64,000 bases of DNA, taken from Hibiscus mutabilis (lineage: Eukaryota; Streptophyta; Magnoliopsida; Malvales; Malvaceae). Below are positions 45,191 to 54,964 of this stretch, piece after piece. Under the pieces are notes generated by a model. That model was not told where the DNA came from, ran no database searches, and saw nothing but the letters and a program-made list of their open reading frames with translations. The stretch's first letter is position 1. The number at the start of each line of letters is the position of its first letter. A program made the translations under genes and the position numbers. The DNA lies in assembly GCA_019671005.1 (NCBI GenBank), contig CM033718.1, forward strand, positions 20,836,014 to 20,900,013. The letters are read 5' to 3'.

Positions 45191-45995
45191 TTGCATATTT
45201 TTATATACATATCTTATACTGCAGTAAATATTAGGGAAGAAGAAGTAAAAATGGTTGAAATGAGACTCTAACTTAGATCACTCGGGATGTGTATAATCAC
45301 CAAAACATTCAATTTAATTTAAATCTAAAAATTATTAAATATTTGATTTAAAAAAATATTAGATTTAAAAGAAAAGAAATTCGATTTAAAATATTTGAAC
45401 ATCTTTTCTCTTTTTCATATTTAAATTAAATCGAATATTTATTAAAATATTAAATATTTGATTTAAAAGAAAAGAAATTTGATTTAAGAAAAGTATTCGA
45501 TTTTTTAGATCGAATTTAAAATACTTTAAATATTCGAATATTTTAAATATTCGATTTAAAAAAAAATATTTGATTTAAAAAAAAGAAATTTGATTTAAAA
45601 AAGTATTTGATTTTTAAATTGAATTTAAAATACTTTAAATATTCAAATATTTTAAATATTCAAATAATTTTTTAAATCAAATTTCTTTTCTTTTAAATCA
45701 AATATTTTTTAAATCGAATATTTAATATTTTAATAAATATTCGATTTAATTTAAATATGAAAAAGAAAAAATATTAGAATATTTTAAATCGAATTTATTT
45801 TCTTTTAAATCAAATATTTTTGAAAATTGAATATTTAATAATTTTTCGATTTAAATTAAATCGAATGTTTGTATGATTATACACATCCCAAGTGATCTAA
45901 GTTCGAGTCCATTTCAACCATTTTTACTTCTTTTTTCCCTAACATTTACTGCAGTATAAAGTATGCCTAAAAAATAGTGCAATGTATATTACTAA

Positions 45996-46062
45996 GAGTG
46001 GTTTGGCTTAATGGTAAAGGTGTTGCAATTTATCCTCTTGGTTCTAAGTTCAAACCTCCCCA
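45996..46062 (+). other. tRNA-like unit 3 (right arm, inner)
   Basis: Plus strand GGTTTGGCTTAATGGTAAAG and GGTTCTAAGTTCAAACCTCC. The A-box and B-box motifs are separated by about 30 bases, close to that of a tRNA gene. Confidence 0.45.
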
Positions 46063-46137
46063 GTGCTATTCTTTATTCTTATTAATTTTCCTTTAACATT
46101 TACTACAATATAAGATATGGATATAAATACGTGCAAT

Positions 46138-46215
46138 TTCTATCACTAAGAGCTAGCTTGGCTTAGTGGTAAAAGCATCAAAATTTAATCTTTTGGTCTC
46201 AGATTCAAACCACCC
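46138..46215 (+). other. tRNA-like unit 4 (right arm, outer)
   Basis: Plus strand AGCTTGGCTTAGTGGTAAAA and GGTCTCAGATTCAAACCACC. The inner part of the right arm also carries GATCTAAGTTCGAGTCC (about 45893-45909), a good B box (GTTCGAGTC) without a clear A box. Confidence 0.45.
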
Positions 46216-46336
46216 TAATTTCATTTTCCATTATTATTTAATTTTCCTTTAACCAGCTGGTGAGTCACCACCTGATTAGAGGGAAAAATATATTAAATAA
46301 AATAAATTAAAATTTGAATAAATTAATCCAATTGGG

Positions 46337-46354
46337 TGATGACACGTGTCATCA
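46337..46354. promoter_or_regulatory. Perfect 18 bp palindrome with a G-box core
   Basis: TGATGACACGTGTCATCA reads the same on both strands and contains CACGTG, the core bound by bZIP and bHLH factors in plants. It sits inside AT-rich repeat sequence, so a regulatory role is only possible. Confidence 0.5.
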
Positions 46355-46439
46355 TCTGATTGGTTAATTAATTTTATTTAATTAAAATAAAACTATGATC
46401 AAATTAATTTAATAAGTAAATAACATGGATTAAATGTGT

Positions 46440-46620
46440 AATTTTATAAATTTCAGTTAACTGTCACGCTAGCCTACCGTTACCCTTCCGTTAGTTTTTC
46501 AACGGCAGTGGTCAAAATAGGTCAATTTAATAAGTTTGGTGGTCTGATTGACGAGTTTAATAGTTTGGTGGTTAAAATAGGCATCCCCAAATAGTTCGGT
46601 AGTCACTGGTATAGTTTACC
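46440..46620. repeat. Short dispersed-repeat fragment with duplicated GTTTGGTGGT
   Basis: AATAAGTTTGGTGGTC and TAATAGTTTGGTGGTT are 36 bp apart, and GTCAAAATAGG is echoed by GTTAAAATAGG. Ends such as GTATAGTTTACCCTTT look like the edge of a small mobile element, but I see no matching second end. Confidence 0.4.
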
Positions 46621-48080
46621 CTTTAAAGTATTGATAAATGTAAACTATATTTGTGCCTATGTTCTAAACAATCAAGTAAATTTATTTTGAATAAAAAATA
46701 TCAAAAAAAAGAAAGAAAAGAAACAAAAAAATCATATTTATGTTTTTTAATCAAATTACACTGACAAAGTATTTTAATTATTATTGTTTGTAAAATTTAA
46801 GGGTTGAAGTTTGAGGCGTAAGAATTATAATTTTAAATTAAGTGTTTGGTGTTTTAAAATCGAAATTAGTGTTGGTAAGAGTTAAGGAAATCATACATTA
46901 CATCAGCAAATCTTTTTACGTTCCATCAAACAGAGAAAATTCCAGCAGCCACAGTGTTAAACCATGCATTTCTTGGATATTAACATCTCGATTAAACTGG
47001 CGGGGAATTAATTAGCACCATTTATCACTCTAAATTTGTTCGGGAAATTTCTGACTTTATTTTTGACAAATTTTACAGACAAGATCATTGCCACTCTCGA
47101 GCCTTCTTCTCTAAAGATGTGTTTATAATCTCTTTGATGAGGACATTTGTAGGTTCCCTTTCTTATAGGGTAAGAAAAAGATTATAATTTATACATGATG
47201 GATTTTTTTAGCTGAAATTCTTCAATCCATCCCTTGTACTACGTCTAAATTGTTGATTGAATTCATCTACTTTTTAAATTTTAAAATTTTGGTCCTAATT
47301 CAATAATAGCTATTTAATTTTTCAAGTTAAATCATGATATTAGTTTATGTATAACATATAAGTTATATATTCAGTTTCAATTATCCAATTTGATTATTTT
47401 AAGTTTTTGTAATTTAGTCATATTATCCTTTTATTATTTGATTTGGAATTGAAATTTTAAAATTTGAAAAATACAATGACTAAAATTGATTAAATTAAAC
47501 TAAAAGGATTAAATCCACTAGTTACACATTATAGGAACTAATGAAAATATTTGAACATTCATTTATCTACTGCCAGTCACATACCGAAAGAAACAACTCA
47601 ATTTCCTCTTTCTTGTTGCTTCAACAACAATTTCAAATTTTCACCAGTAATTAGATAGTGGAACGATTAATATATATTTATCGGTGTTTTAATCAAATTA
47701 TTCAAGGAGGAAGCATGTAATTAAGAAATATATATGCATAAGAAGAAGAAAATGGTAACAATGATAATGGTCTGAGGTGATTAACATGTAAGCAGTATCA
47801 TTAAAAATAGGGAGAATATTTCATATATCGAGGGTAGAAAATTGGTTTTCCACCTGTGAGTCTAATTTAAGATTTAAAAGTTTAGTTTAATGTTTATAAT
47901 TTAGATTGTAAATTTAGAATTTAAGGCTCAAGGTTATAATTTAAAGTATAACGATTCAAATTTTAATTTTTAGAGTTAAATTAAGCATGCTTGTGCAGGA
48001 AAAATTCCAACTCATTGTGCATCAAATATTAGCCGATATATGTTGAAAATACTATGATACACAAGAGTTTATGCAAACCT
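46621..48080. other. AT-rich intergenic DNA, nothing recognised
   Basis: No open frame of note, no LTR edge and no tRNA-like motif on either strand. A loose run of TTTAGATT-like words near 47870-47960 may be a weak start of the telomere-like repeats below. Confidence 0.4.
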
Positions 48081-48082
48081 TT

Positions 48083-48190
48083 AAATTTTAGGGTTTAGTG
48101 ATTTAGGTTAGGATTTAGGGTGTAGGATGTAGAATTTAGAGTTTTGGGTTTAGGTTTTAGGGTGTTAGGGTTAGGAATTTAGGTTTTAGA
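48083..48190 (+). repeat. Degenerate interstitial telomere-like repeats (TTTAGGG)
   Basis: TTTTAGGGTTTAG, GATTTAGGGTG, GGTTTTAGGGTGTTAGGG and similar words recur over about 100 bp. The plant telomere unit is TTTAGGG. Copies are mixed with TTTAGG and TTTAGATT variants, so this is an old interstitial relic rather than a chromosome end. Confidence 0.7.
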
Positions 48191-48442
48191 TTTTATAGTT
48201 TAAATATAAAGTATTGTGTAATTTTTTTTACACAACTTGTGTATCAAAATATAACCATATATAAATATTACATCACGTAAAACTTGAAAGTTTTACATAT
48301 TTTTTTGACCGTTAAATGAAGGTAAATGAATGAGTAGGATTAACCATAAAAAAATAGAAGATTAACTTAAGAAAAAAATAAGAAAATAAGATTAACCTTT
48401 TATTTACTTTCATCCAACAGTTTAAAAAATATAAAAGTAATT

Positions 48443-48444
<2 letters not shown>

Positions 48445-48482
<38 letters not shown>
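48445..48482. repeat. (TA)n microsatellite
   Basis: About 19 TA units, not inside a recognised element. Confidence 0.9.
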
Positions 48483-48483
<1 letters not shown>

Positions 48484-48838
48484 TGTGGACAACATTTACC
48501 TTTTTATGGGCTAATATAACACGAACATTAATCATTGAATTCGTTATAATGAATACGTTAGAAACCATATATCTATATAATTGACATGCAACCGCAAGCA
48601 ATCATTTCCATACATACCTAATATTCGTTTTCAAAGGTGACAATGCAAATCGGGAGTGGGCTAAATTTGAAACTCAGAAGGATGTACATATAACGTCAAT
48701 AATGTAGCAATGGTGATGCAAGTGCAACGATTGTGGTTTAGGCGTTGCATCACTTTTTCCATCAATGGCATCGTCATCTTAACTTGAAAGACATGCAATT
48801 ATTTAGTTGGTTTCTTTTGATTTTTTCCTACTTTTTTA
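48483..48838. other. Intergenic DNA, nothing recognised
   Basis: No convincing frame or repeat. Confidence 0.4.
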
Positions 48839-49208
48839 TATATTACAAATAAATACTAAAGTATACCAATTCTTTCATTTAGATACCTAAAATATTTTTT
48901 AGTAAAAATAAGTGCTTAAAGTATATTTTTTGATCAAAATAGGTACTTAAAGTATTTTTTCGTCAAAGTAGGTAACTAAAGTATATTTTTTGTCAAAATA
49001 GGTACCTAATATATTTTTAACCAATGCCACATGTCAACTTTTAAGAATCTAGATGGAAAAAATATATACTTTAAGTACCTATTTTGATTTAAAAAAATAC
49101 TTCAAGTACCTATTTTGACCGACAAACACCTTATGTACCTATTTTGACCAGAAAATACTTTAAGTATCTAAATAAAAAATATACTTTAGATACTTATTTA
49201 TAATATAA
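48839..49208. mobile_element. MITE-like foldback built of ~30 bp units
   Basis: The left end ATTACAAATAAATACTAAAG and the complement of the right end (ATTATAAATAAGTATCTAAAG) match closely, giving terminal inverted repeats. Inside, a ~30 bp unit (AGGTACTTAAAGTATATTTT, then TGTCAAAAT) is repeated about four times on the left and in inverted form about four times on the right. They flank a short centre with CCACATGTCAACTTTTAAG. No transposase. A target duplication is not clear. Confidence 0.7.
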
Positions 49209-49975
49209 ATCTTCTTTTTATATAAAAACACTTTCTAAGGTTAATATTATTTTTTTCATTTTTCCTTTGATAAATGAATAAGATTTCTCTCTTCCCACGT
49301 TTATTTTATTTATTTATTTTGGGACTGCATGCAAGGCAAATTTGGGGGAATATGGGATTGGAAATTTTTTTAAGGGAAAAATAAAAAAATGGAAATTTAT
49401 GATAAAATTTACGGTAATACAAAAGTCATCTCTTGCAGAATGTAACCTTTAATATTCAATTTTTTTAAATGAAAAAAGATGCATGTCTCAGCTATCGGTG
49501 TAAGAAAAAAAATTTAATCTTCGTCGCCTTGTGCAGGAGGCGACTTTTATGTTTACTGTAGGCCATATATTTTAAAACTTCTCCTACCTTTCCTATTTTC
49601 TTAAAATTTGTTTTCAACTCTCATATTCCCCAAAATTTCCGTGCATGCAAACCCTAAAATGGTAAAATGATTAGGTTCCAGCATAATTTATTACCATTGA
49701 AATAACGAGAGTTGTTCAATGATATAAGAATTGAATCGGATTTGTCGATTAAATAAAATTGTAATCTAATCAATTTAATTGATAATGTTATACCAGATAT
49801 AAACTGAATTGTTATGAACTATTAAAAAACAAAAAATAAAAGAATCAGCTAAAACCCTTTTGAAATACATAAAAAAATATTTTCATAAGATTTGTATAAA
49901 TATTGTTTTAATATTTTGAATAAGTTAATTAAATCGTAAATCATTAGTTTTACCGTTTCAAATTTTATAACTAGG
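49209..49975. other. Intergenic DNA, nothing recognised
   Basis: AT-rich. The only local structure is a small hairpin GTCGCC-TTGTGCAG-GAGGCGAC near 49523-49544. Confidence 0.4.
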
Positions 49976-50207
49976 GGCAATGGGGCGGAGATTATTTTGT
50001 ATTCTCACTCTATCCCAATACTTGCAAGTAGAGTTTCGGAGAATACCCATCAAATACTTGAGAAATATTTCATCCTTATACCTCGCGCGTAGATCCCATA
50101 GGTTTCAGAGAATTTCTATCCCTACAAAAAAAGAGATTTCCCTAATCGAAGAACCACTCATTGTTTTTATAATATTCTGCCAAACTCCATGTAGCGTAGG
50201 TAACTAG
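49976..50207. repeat. GGGGCAATGGGGCGG-type dispersed repeat
   Basis: A G-rich start (GGGGCAATGGGGCGGAG) followed by repeated GAATACCCAT / TCTATCCC-like words. This style is common in small non-autonomous plant DNA elements. The open frame across it does not look like a protein. No terminal repeat found. Confidence 0.3.
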
Positions 50208-50329
50208 GAAATAGCAGGGTAGAAAGAAGGTATTCAACCATTTCTAGATCAACAATCTACATAAATTGAAAACTCGATGAACATAAGTCGAACGAAAGTA
50301 AAAATAATTTAACTGAAAAACCATTTAAT

Positions 50330-51000
50330 CCAAACCAATGAGTTCAAATGATGTAAGCATTTTGCAAGAGATTGATACGGAAGCAGAAGAGAAGATGGGA
50401 TAAAAGGCTACCTTTGTTAGAGAGCCAATGACACCTAAGCTGGTGAGCCTTATTAATAAGACATGAAGAACATAAAGTTCTTTCAAGTTAATTGAGTCAC
50501 AATATATATTATAATTGCGTAAAATAGAATCTAAGACTATATCTGAGGGATGAATAAACTTATGAGGTAAGTGATGCATGGACAAACAACTAATTGAATT
50601 GACTTGAGGAATAAAAGATCATGGAGCATAGTGGATGAGAGCCACCACCGATTTTATTGCCCCGAAGAAGAGGAGTTCTCGTGGGTTGATCCTTAAAAGT
50701 AGATGAGAGTCAAAAAATTTAACAGATACATGATTAGTCTGGCATAATTTGAAAACAAATACCAAGTTTATATGTAAGTAAAGAATGCATAAGACATTTG
50801 TGAAGGAAAGATGCTTAGCAGCCGTAGGAACTATGCACCAGCCAACGTGAGATATATATATATATAGAGAGAGAGAGATTTACCATAACCTAGGTGGATT
50901 GTATCAATAACATCATAGAGAGATATCCTAAAGTGACGCAGTGGTCATCGTAGTATGATGTGATGCACCACTATCAAACTTTCAATGAGCATGATCGAAT
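50330..51000 (-). pseudogene. pol: Copia protease and GAG-pre-integrase fragment, broken
   Basis: Reading leftwards, FDSGASHHTTM at about 50940-50975 is a protease site (D-S-G-A-S-H-H). Fragments LYDVIDTIHLGYGK (about 50880-50925), NVLCI and LVFVFKLCQTNHVSVKFFDS (about 50700-50790) follow. Next comes a pre-integrase segment, HKFIHPSDIVLDSILRNYNI (50325-50585), where intact copies have the H-x-R-L-G-H-P pattern. It is a separate Copia from the 13426-43941 element: its protease has the normal DSGA. No LTR is visible at either side; the right end at about 51000 and the left end near 50330 are abrupt. Confidence 0.75.
50848..50881. repeat. (TA)n(GA)n microsatellite
   Basis: Short TA run followed by GA run, inside the Copia protease fragment and breaking its frame. 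Confidence 0.8.
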
Positions 51001-51532
51001 GACACGGGCTCTTAAAGGACGTAGAGGGTTGCCTATCCCCATTCAATGCCTTCGGCACTATATTTTTATCCAAGGATGTCGAGATGCTTGCACTCTTGTG
51101 TCTTGGATGGCACTTGATCTACAAGAGTATAGATGTTTGCCCCATCAAAGGATTGCCTCCAACATTGTGTATTCTACATAAGACACGAAGATGCATGTGT
51201 TTATTTGTGTCTACCGATGACACTGGCTCTACAAGAACACAGAAGACCCCTCCACTTATGCAATAGCTCTCAGCATTGCTGCTTAAAATTCATGAGATGC
51301 CTATACACATTTTTGCTCTAATAGCACCAACTTTACAAGGGTATCAATGCTCACCTAAGAAAAAGACACCTCAAGTTGTTTAATGCCAAAAAGTATTGCA
51401 ACATCAGCAATATGAAGATATTTGTACCCATCTGTGCTCTAATAAAACTGACTCTACAAAGGGTGGAGTTGCCATCATTTGATATGCATTCTCTAGATGA
51501 CTCTATAATTCTCTATTTATCCGATGCCAAGT
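51001..51532. repeat. Degenerate ~105-120 bp tandem repeat, about four units
   Basis: The pattern GATGC-T-CAC...TGTGTCT / TGCTCTA...CACTTGATCTACAAG or GACTCTACAAAG recurs at about 51081, 51189, 51294 and 51415. Units are diverged and contain many indels. It lies between the Copia fragment and the next LTR; no coding content is supported. Confidence 0.55.
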
Positions 51533-54232
51533 TGTAATACTCAAATTTTGTCCGGTTATATATATATATATAATTCACTATACATATAGCCAAAGAATAT
51601 TACGTAATAAAATAGTTTAATAAAATAATCTTCAAAGATTATATTAAATATAAATAGTCCATATTGCAATTGCCTCTACAAATCTGGAAGGCCCAAATAC
51701 AAGTATTATAGCCCAATTTTAAAGCGGGGTTTCCGCTCATTATCAGCCTTCACTAGCCCAAGAAACACATTTGTGTTTCTTGGGCCCTCCAGAATTGACC
51801 ACGTAGTGCCACATGATTGGTCTACAGCCCTAGCACATGGATTAATGGCCTGTCTGACATCAGCTGCGTCACCTGCTATAAAAGGGAGAGAGAAAGTCAG
51901 CATTGAATTAATGATAAAACAATAATTGTGCAATAATTGAAAGGAGAGAGAAAAGGAAAGTCGAAGAGATTACCTAAAAAATGGGAGCTCATAGAAGATG
52001 ATCGGAGTAGCTACTTCACCGCCAGAGGTTCGCCGGAGCTGTTGATATATTCAGAGGTATATTTTCACCTCTGCTCTTTATTTTCCTGCACTTAAACAAA
52101 CAGAAACAGCTAAAACCAGTCCACAATCATTCAAACACAGTGATATCAGAGTTATAAACTTAGATAAGTCCTAGATCCAAGGTCAGTACCCTAAAACAAT
52201 ACAAGATCTAAAATAGAAATGGAAACAATAAAAAGGAGAGGATTATGAACACTTATCTTAAACCTCTACCATTGTAAACACCGACGGAGTGAGTGTGGAG
52301 CCGAAGGAGAGCTAAGTTTTAAGTCAGAGTTGAAAATGATAGAAGAGAGCTTCTGTTTATGGGCAGATAATGTAGGAACGGGAGAAGGGGTCAATTTTGA
52401 CAAATTTGGGTTTAGATTAGGGTTCAGGCTTAAAAAAGGGAAATTGAGTTTTAGGTTTTTTTCGCGGTGGCCAAAAATCGCTCCGACTGTGGAGCATGGT
52501 GGCCGAAAAGAGGTTAGGGATGATAGGAGTTAGACCAGACGGTGGTCAGAGGGATAGGGTATACCGGAAGGGATGATCGGAGATGACGGCCAATGGCTGG
52601 CGTCGTCTCTGATGGCCGAGAAACAGACTGAGGCTAGGGTTTAGTGGTGATTGAAGATTGAAGCTATGAAGGTTGGAAGAACTTGGGTTGAGTTCGTAAG
52701 GAAATAATGGGTTTGATCTGAAAGAAACAAGGAAATGGGGTGATTTGGTGTTTCTGTAGATTAAACGGGATGAAAGAGGAAGAACATAAGAAAAACAAGT
52801 TTGAAGCTGGGGGTTTTGATCGATAATGAAGGGATTTTTCTGGGTTTTTGGCGTTTGAGCTGAGAGAATCTGAAGGATATAGAGAGAGAAGAGAGAGAAG
52901 GGTTATAACACAAATGATCGGTCTAACTTAGTTTACTCCCTTTTATACTGAGTTGGAACGACGTCATTTTGGGAGTCGGGTTAAATAAGATCTGCGCGTT
53001 TTTTAAACAGGTCGGTTATAACAGTTTGAGCCGTTTGGGGGGTTTAAGCCGGCCGGTTCGATTTGGTTCAGACCGTTTTTGAACCGAATTTTCAATGGGT
53101 TTAGATTTGGGCACTTCAACTTGTTCCGCTTTACATTTTGGTCACCTAAATCCTTGAAATTCATCATTTTAATTTCCAATTTAATTCAATTTAGTCCTGG
53201 ACAGTTTAATTTCTTTATTTTAATAGCTTTCAATTTAATTTATTTAATTGTTTGTATGAGGCATGTTTTTAAATAACCATGTAGTATATTTGTTTAGAAA
53301 ATCTTAAATACACTTAGTAAAATTAGAACCCTACAATTAGGTTCTCAATCTTAAATAACTTGTAGTTGAGGAAGAAGAACATTGTAGAAAAATGAATAAA
53401 TATCGTATAATTACCTCAATGCCCTAAGTTGAGTAGTACCACACTGTATTGTGGTGTTATTCAAAAGGGGTATTTTGGTAAAATATCTAATATTTCATTC
53501 AAACTTAGAATATGGTTATTATATGCAATTGAATAATTAGTCCAATGAAAATTAGGGTTAAATAATTAGTATCAATATAGTAAGGATATTATTATTTTTG
53601 GGTCAAATATGAATAGTACTCAATTGTTTGGGTGTTATCATACAAGTCTAAAATTGGTGATATTTATAGGATTCTAAGCAATTAAATGAATTTAGGCCTT
53701 TATTACTTAAAATTGACCACAAAATAATTTGTCATGCATTTAAACCTTTTGCGTTGAGATACATTTTTGGATACGGATCGAAGTTTCCTAATGCAACTGG
53801 ATATTTCAAAATTCGTATCTATTTAAAATGTATTTTCTTACAAAAGGATATCTTTATTTGAAAGGAAATTCAATTAGCAATTAATGATCATATTAAAGCC
53901 ATTTTATAACTCAAAAATGCCAAAATGCTACATGGAATTAAAAAAAGGTACCGATAATGGGCATTTTTTGGGGTGCTAATCCTTTCCCACATGCAGTTAA
54001 CTCCCGAACCTAAATTGTTTCAAAATGAATCCATGGTTGTTTTTATGGTGTCTGGTCTACCAAAGTGACCGATGGCGACTCTAAAAATGATTTTTCAAAA
54101 TTAAATGAAGATTTAATATAAAATCGGGTTTTAAAAGGATTTAACAAATAAAATGGATAAGGAACTCGATTTTCAAAAGAATAATTGCCAGGTCATTTTC
54201 CATACTCCAATACTCGAAAAATGGTCTCTACA
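51533..54232 (+). repeat. 5' LTR of the Tat/Ogre-like element
   Basis: 2,700 bp, defined by TGTAATACTC at the left and CTCTACA before the primer site at the right. Only one copy is in the window, so both edges are inferred from motifs. It contains GGGGTGCTAATCC (53970-53982) and TGGCGACTC (54073-54081), both also in the gag-only element's LTR. Confidence 0.78.
51877..51884 (+). promoter_or_regulatory. TATA box of the Tat/Ogre-like LTR
   Basis: TATAAAAG in CCTGCTATAAAAGGGAGAG, the best TATA match in the LTR. Transcription would be expected to start about 30 bases downstream, near 51910, which makes U3 only about 380 bp. Confidence 0.6.
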
Positions 54233-54235
54233 GCT

Positions 54236-54250
54236 TGGCGACTCCGCTGG
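54236..54250 (+). promoter_or_regulatory. Primer-binding site of the Tat/Ogre-like element
   Basis: TGGCGACTCCGCTGG three bases after the LTR end. The matching tRNA is not assigned here. Confidence 0.7.
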
Positions 54251-54964
54251 TTACTTATAAAAAGAGAGTCAGGCCTAATTAATTAATTCCAAGTGGCATT
54301 TTGGCATTATGAGTAATAATCTGAATTTAATTTTTTCTAAGAATTGTTGGATGAATTTTTGGGAAAATAAAGGTTGTTTTGTGTATGGTACATCTGTCAT
54401 TCATGCATAAGGTCTCGGCCTGAGCTTTCCGCCTTTAAGTTGGAGAAAGACATTATTCGACGTGATGCTCTCCAGCTCCGAGTTCGGATCTTTGTCTTCT
54501 TCTGATATACTAACCTTATACATCGTAGGGCCCACGCCTCCGTTGTAAGGAACCTATACTACCGAATCGATGTCTTACTTTCATAGTAGACAGTAACAAC
54601 AGTTCGGGAACCAGAGTCTAGAACTAATCCCACATGCTGTTTTAGAAAACCCACCTTATTAGAGCCAGACATGAGCCTATGACAGGTGCCCCCAGTTTAA
54701 ATGCATTTTTTTGGTTATTTTCCTGGCTAAATATTTCTGTACAATTGACTACTTACTTGCTATTTGTATTAATTCACAATTACTGACACGGGTTTCTTTT
54801 TGTTTGTCCTTGATAAACCATGCCATTGTTGCATTTATTTTGGCATCGGTTTAAGAAACCGTTAATTAGAAGTATTCAGGATTTCTAGAAGGATCAAGAA
54901 TGGGGAAGATAACACTGCAGTTTGGACATGGTCAGAATGAACTAAACATGAGAAAGGAGACAGT

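Larger units (their letters stand above)
44957..46222. repeat. Large imperfect palindrome (foldback), ~600 bp arms
   Basis: The left arm (about 44957-45580) is the reverse complement of the right arm (about 45640-46222). Outer ends: GGTGGTTTGAAC on the left and GATTCAAACCACC on the right. Matching inner points include GGGATGTGTATAATCA (45282) with its complement at about 45868-45885, ACTGCAGTA on both sides, and the AT-rich core. The arms carry tRNA-like units (below). The centre is a 250-400 bp run of AATAT/ATTCGATTT-type sequence. It would form a long hairpin as single strand. Confidence 0.85.

Noticed and set aside
45300..45870. Possible CRISPR-like or satellite array in the AATAT/ATTCGATTT region
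   Set aside because: No constant repeat-spacer pattern; it is the AT-rich core of a palindrome in a plant genome.
45996..46215. True tRNA genes in the foldback
   Set aside because: Boxes are recognisable but no acceptor stem or cloverleaf could be drawn by eye.
52330..52533. 67-codon frame in the 5' LTR of the Tat/Ogre-like element
   Set aside because: In the LTR downstream of the TATA box, low complexity, no similarity recognised.
51533..54232. Pairing of this LTR with the gag-only element as one giant element
   Set aside because: They share short motifs only, lie in opposite orientation, and the gag-only element has its own second LTR.
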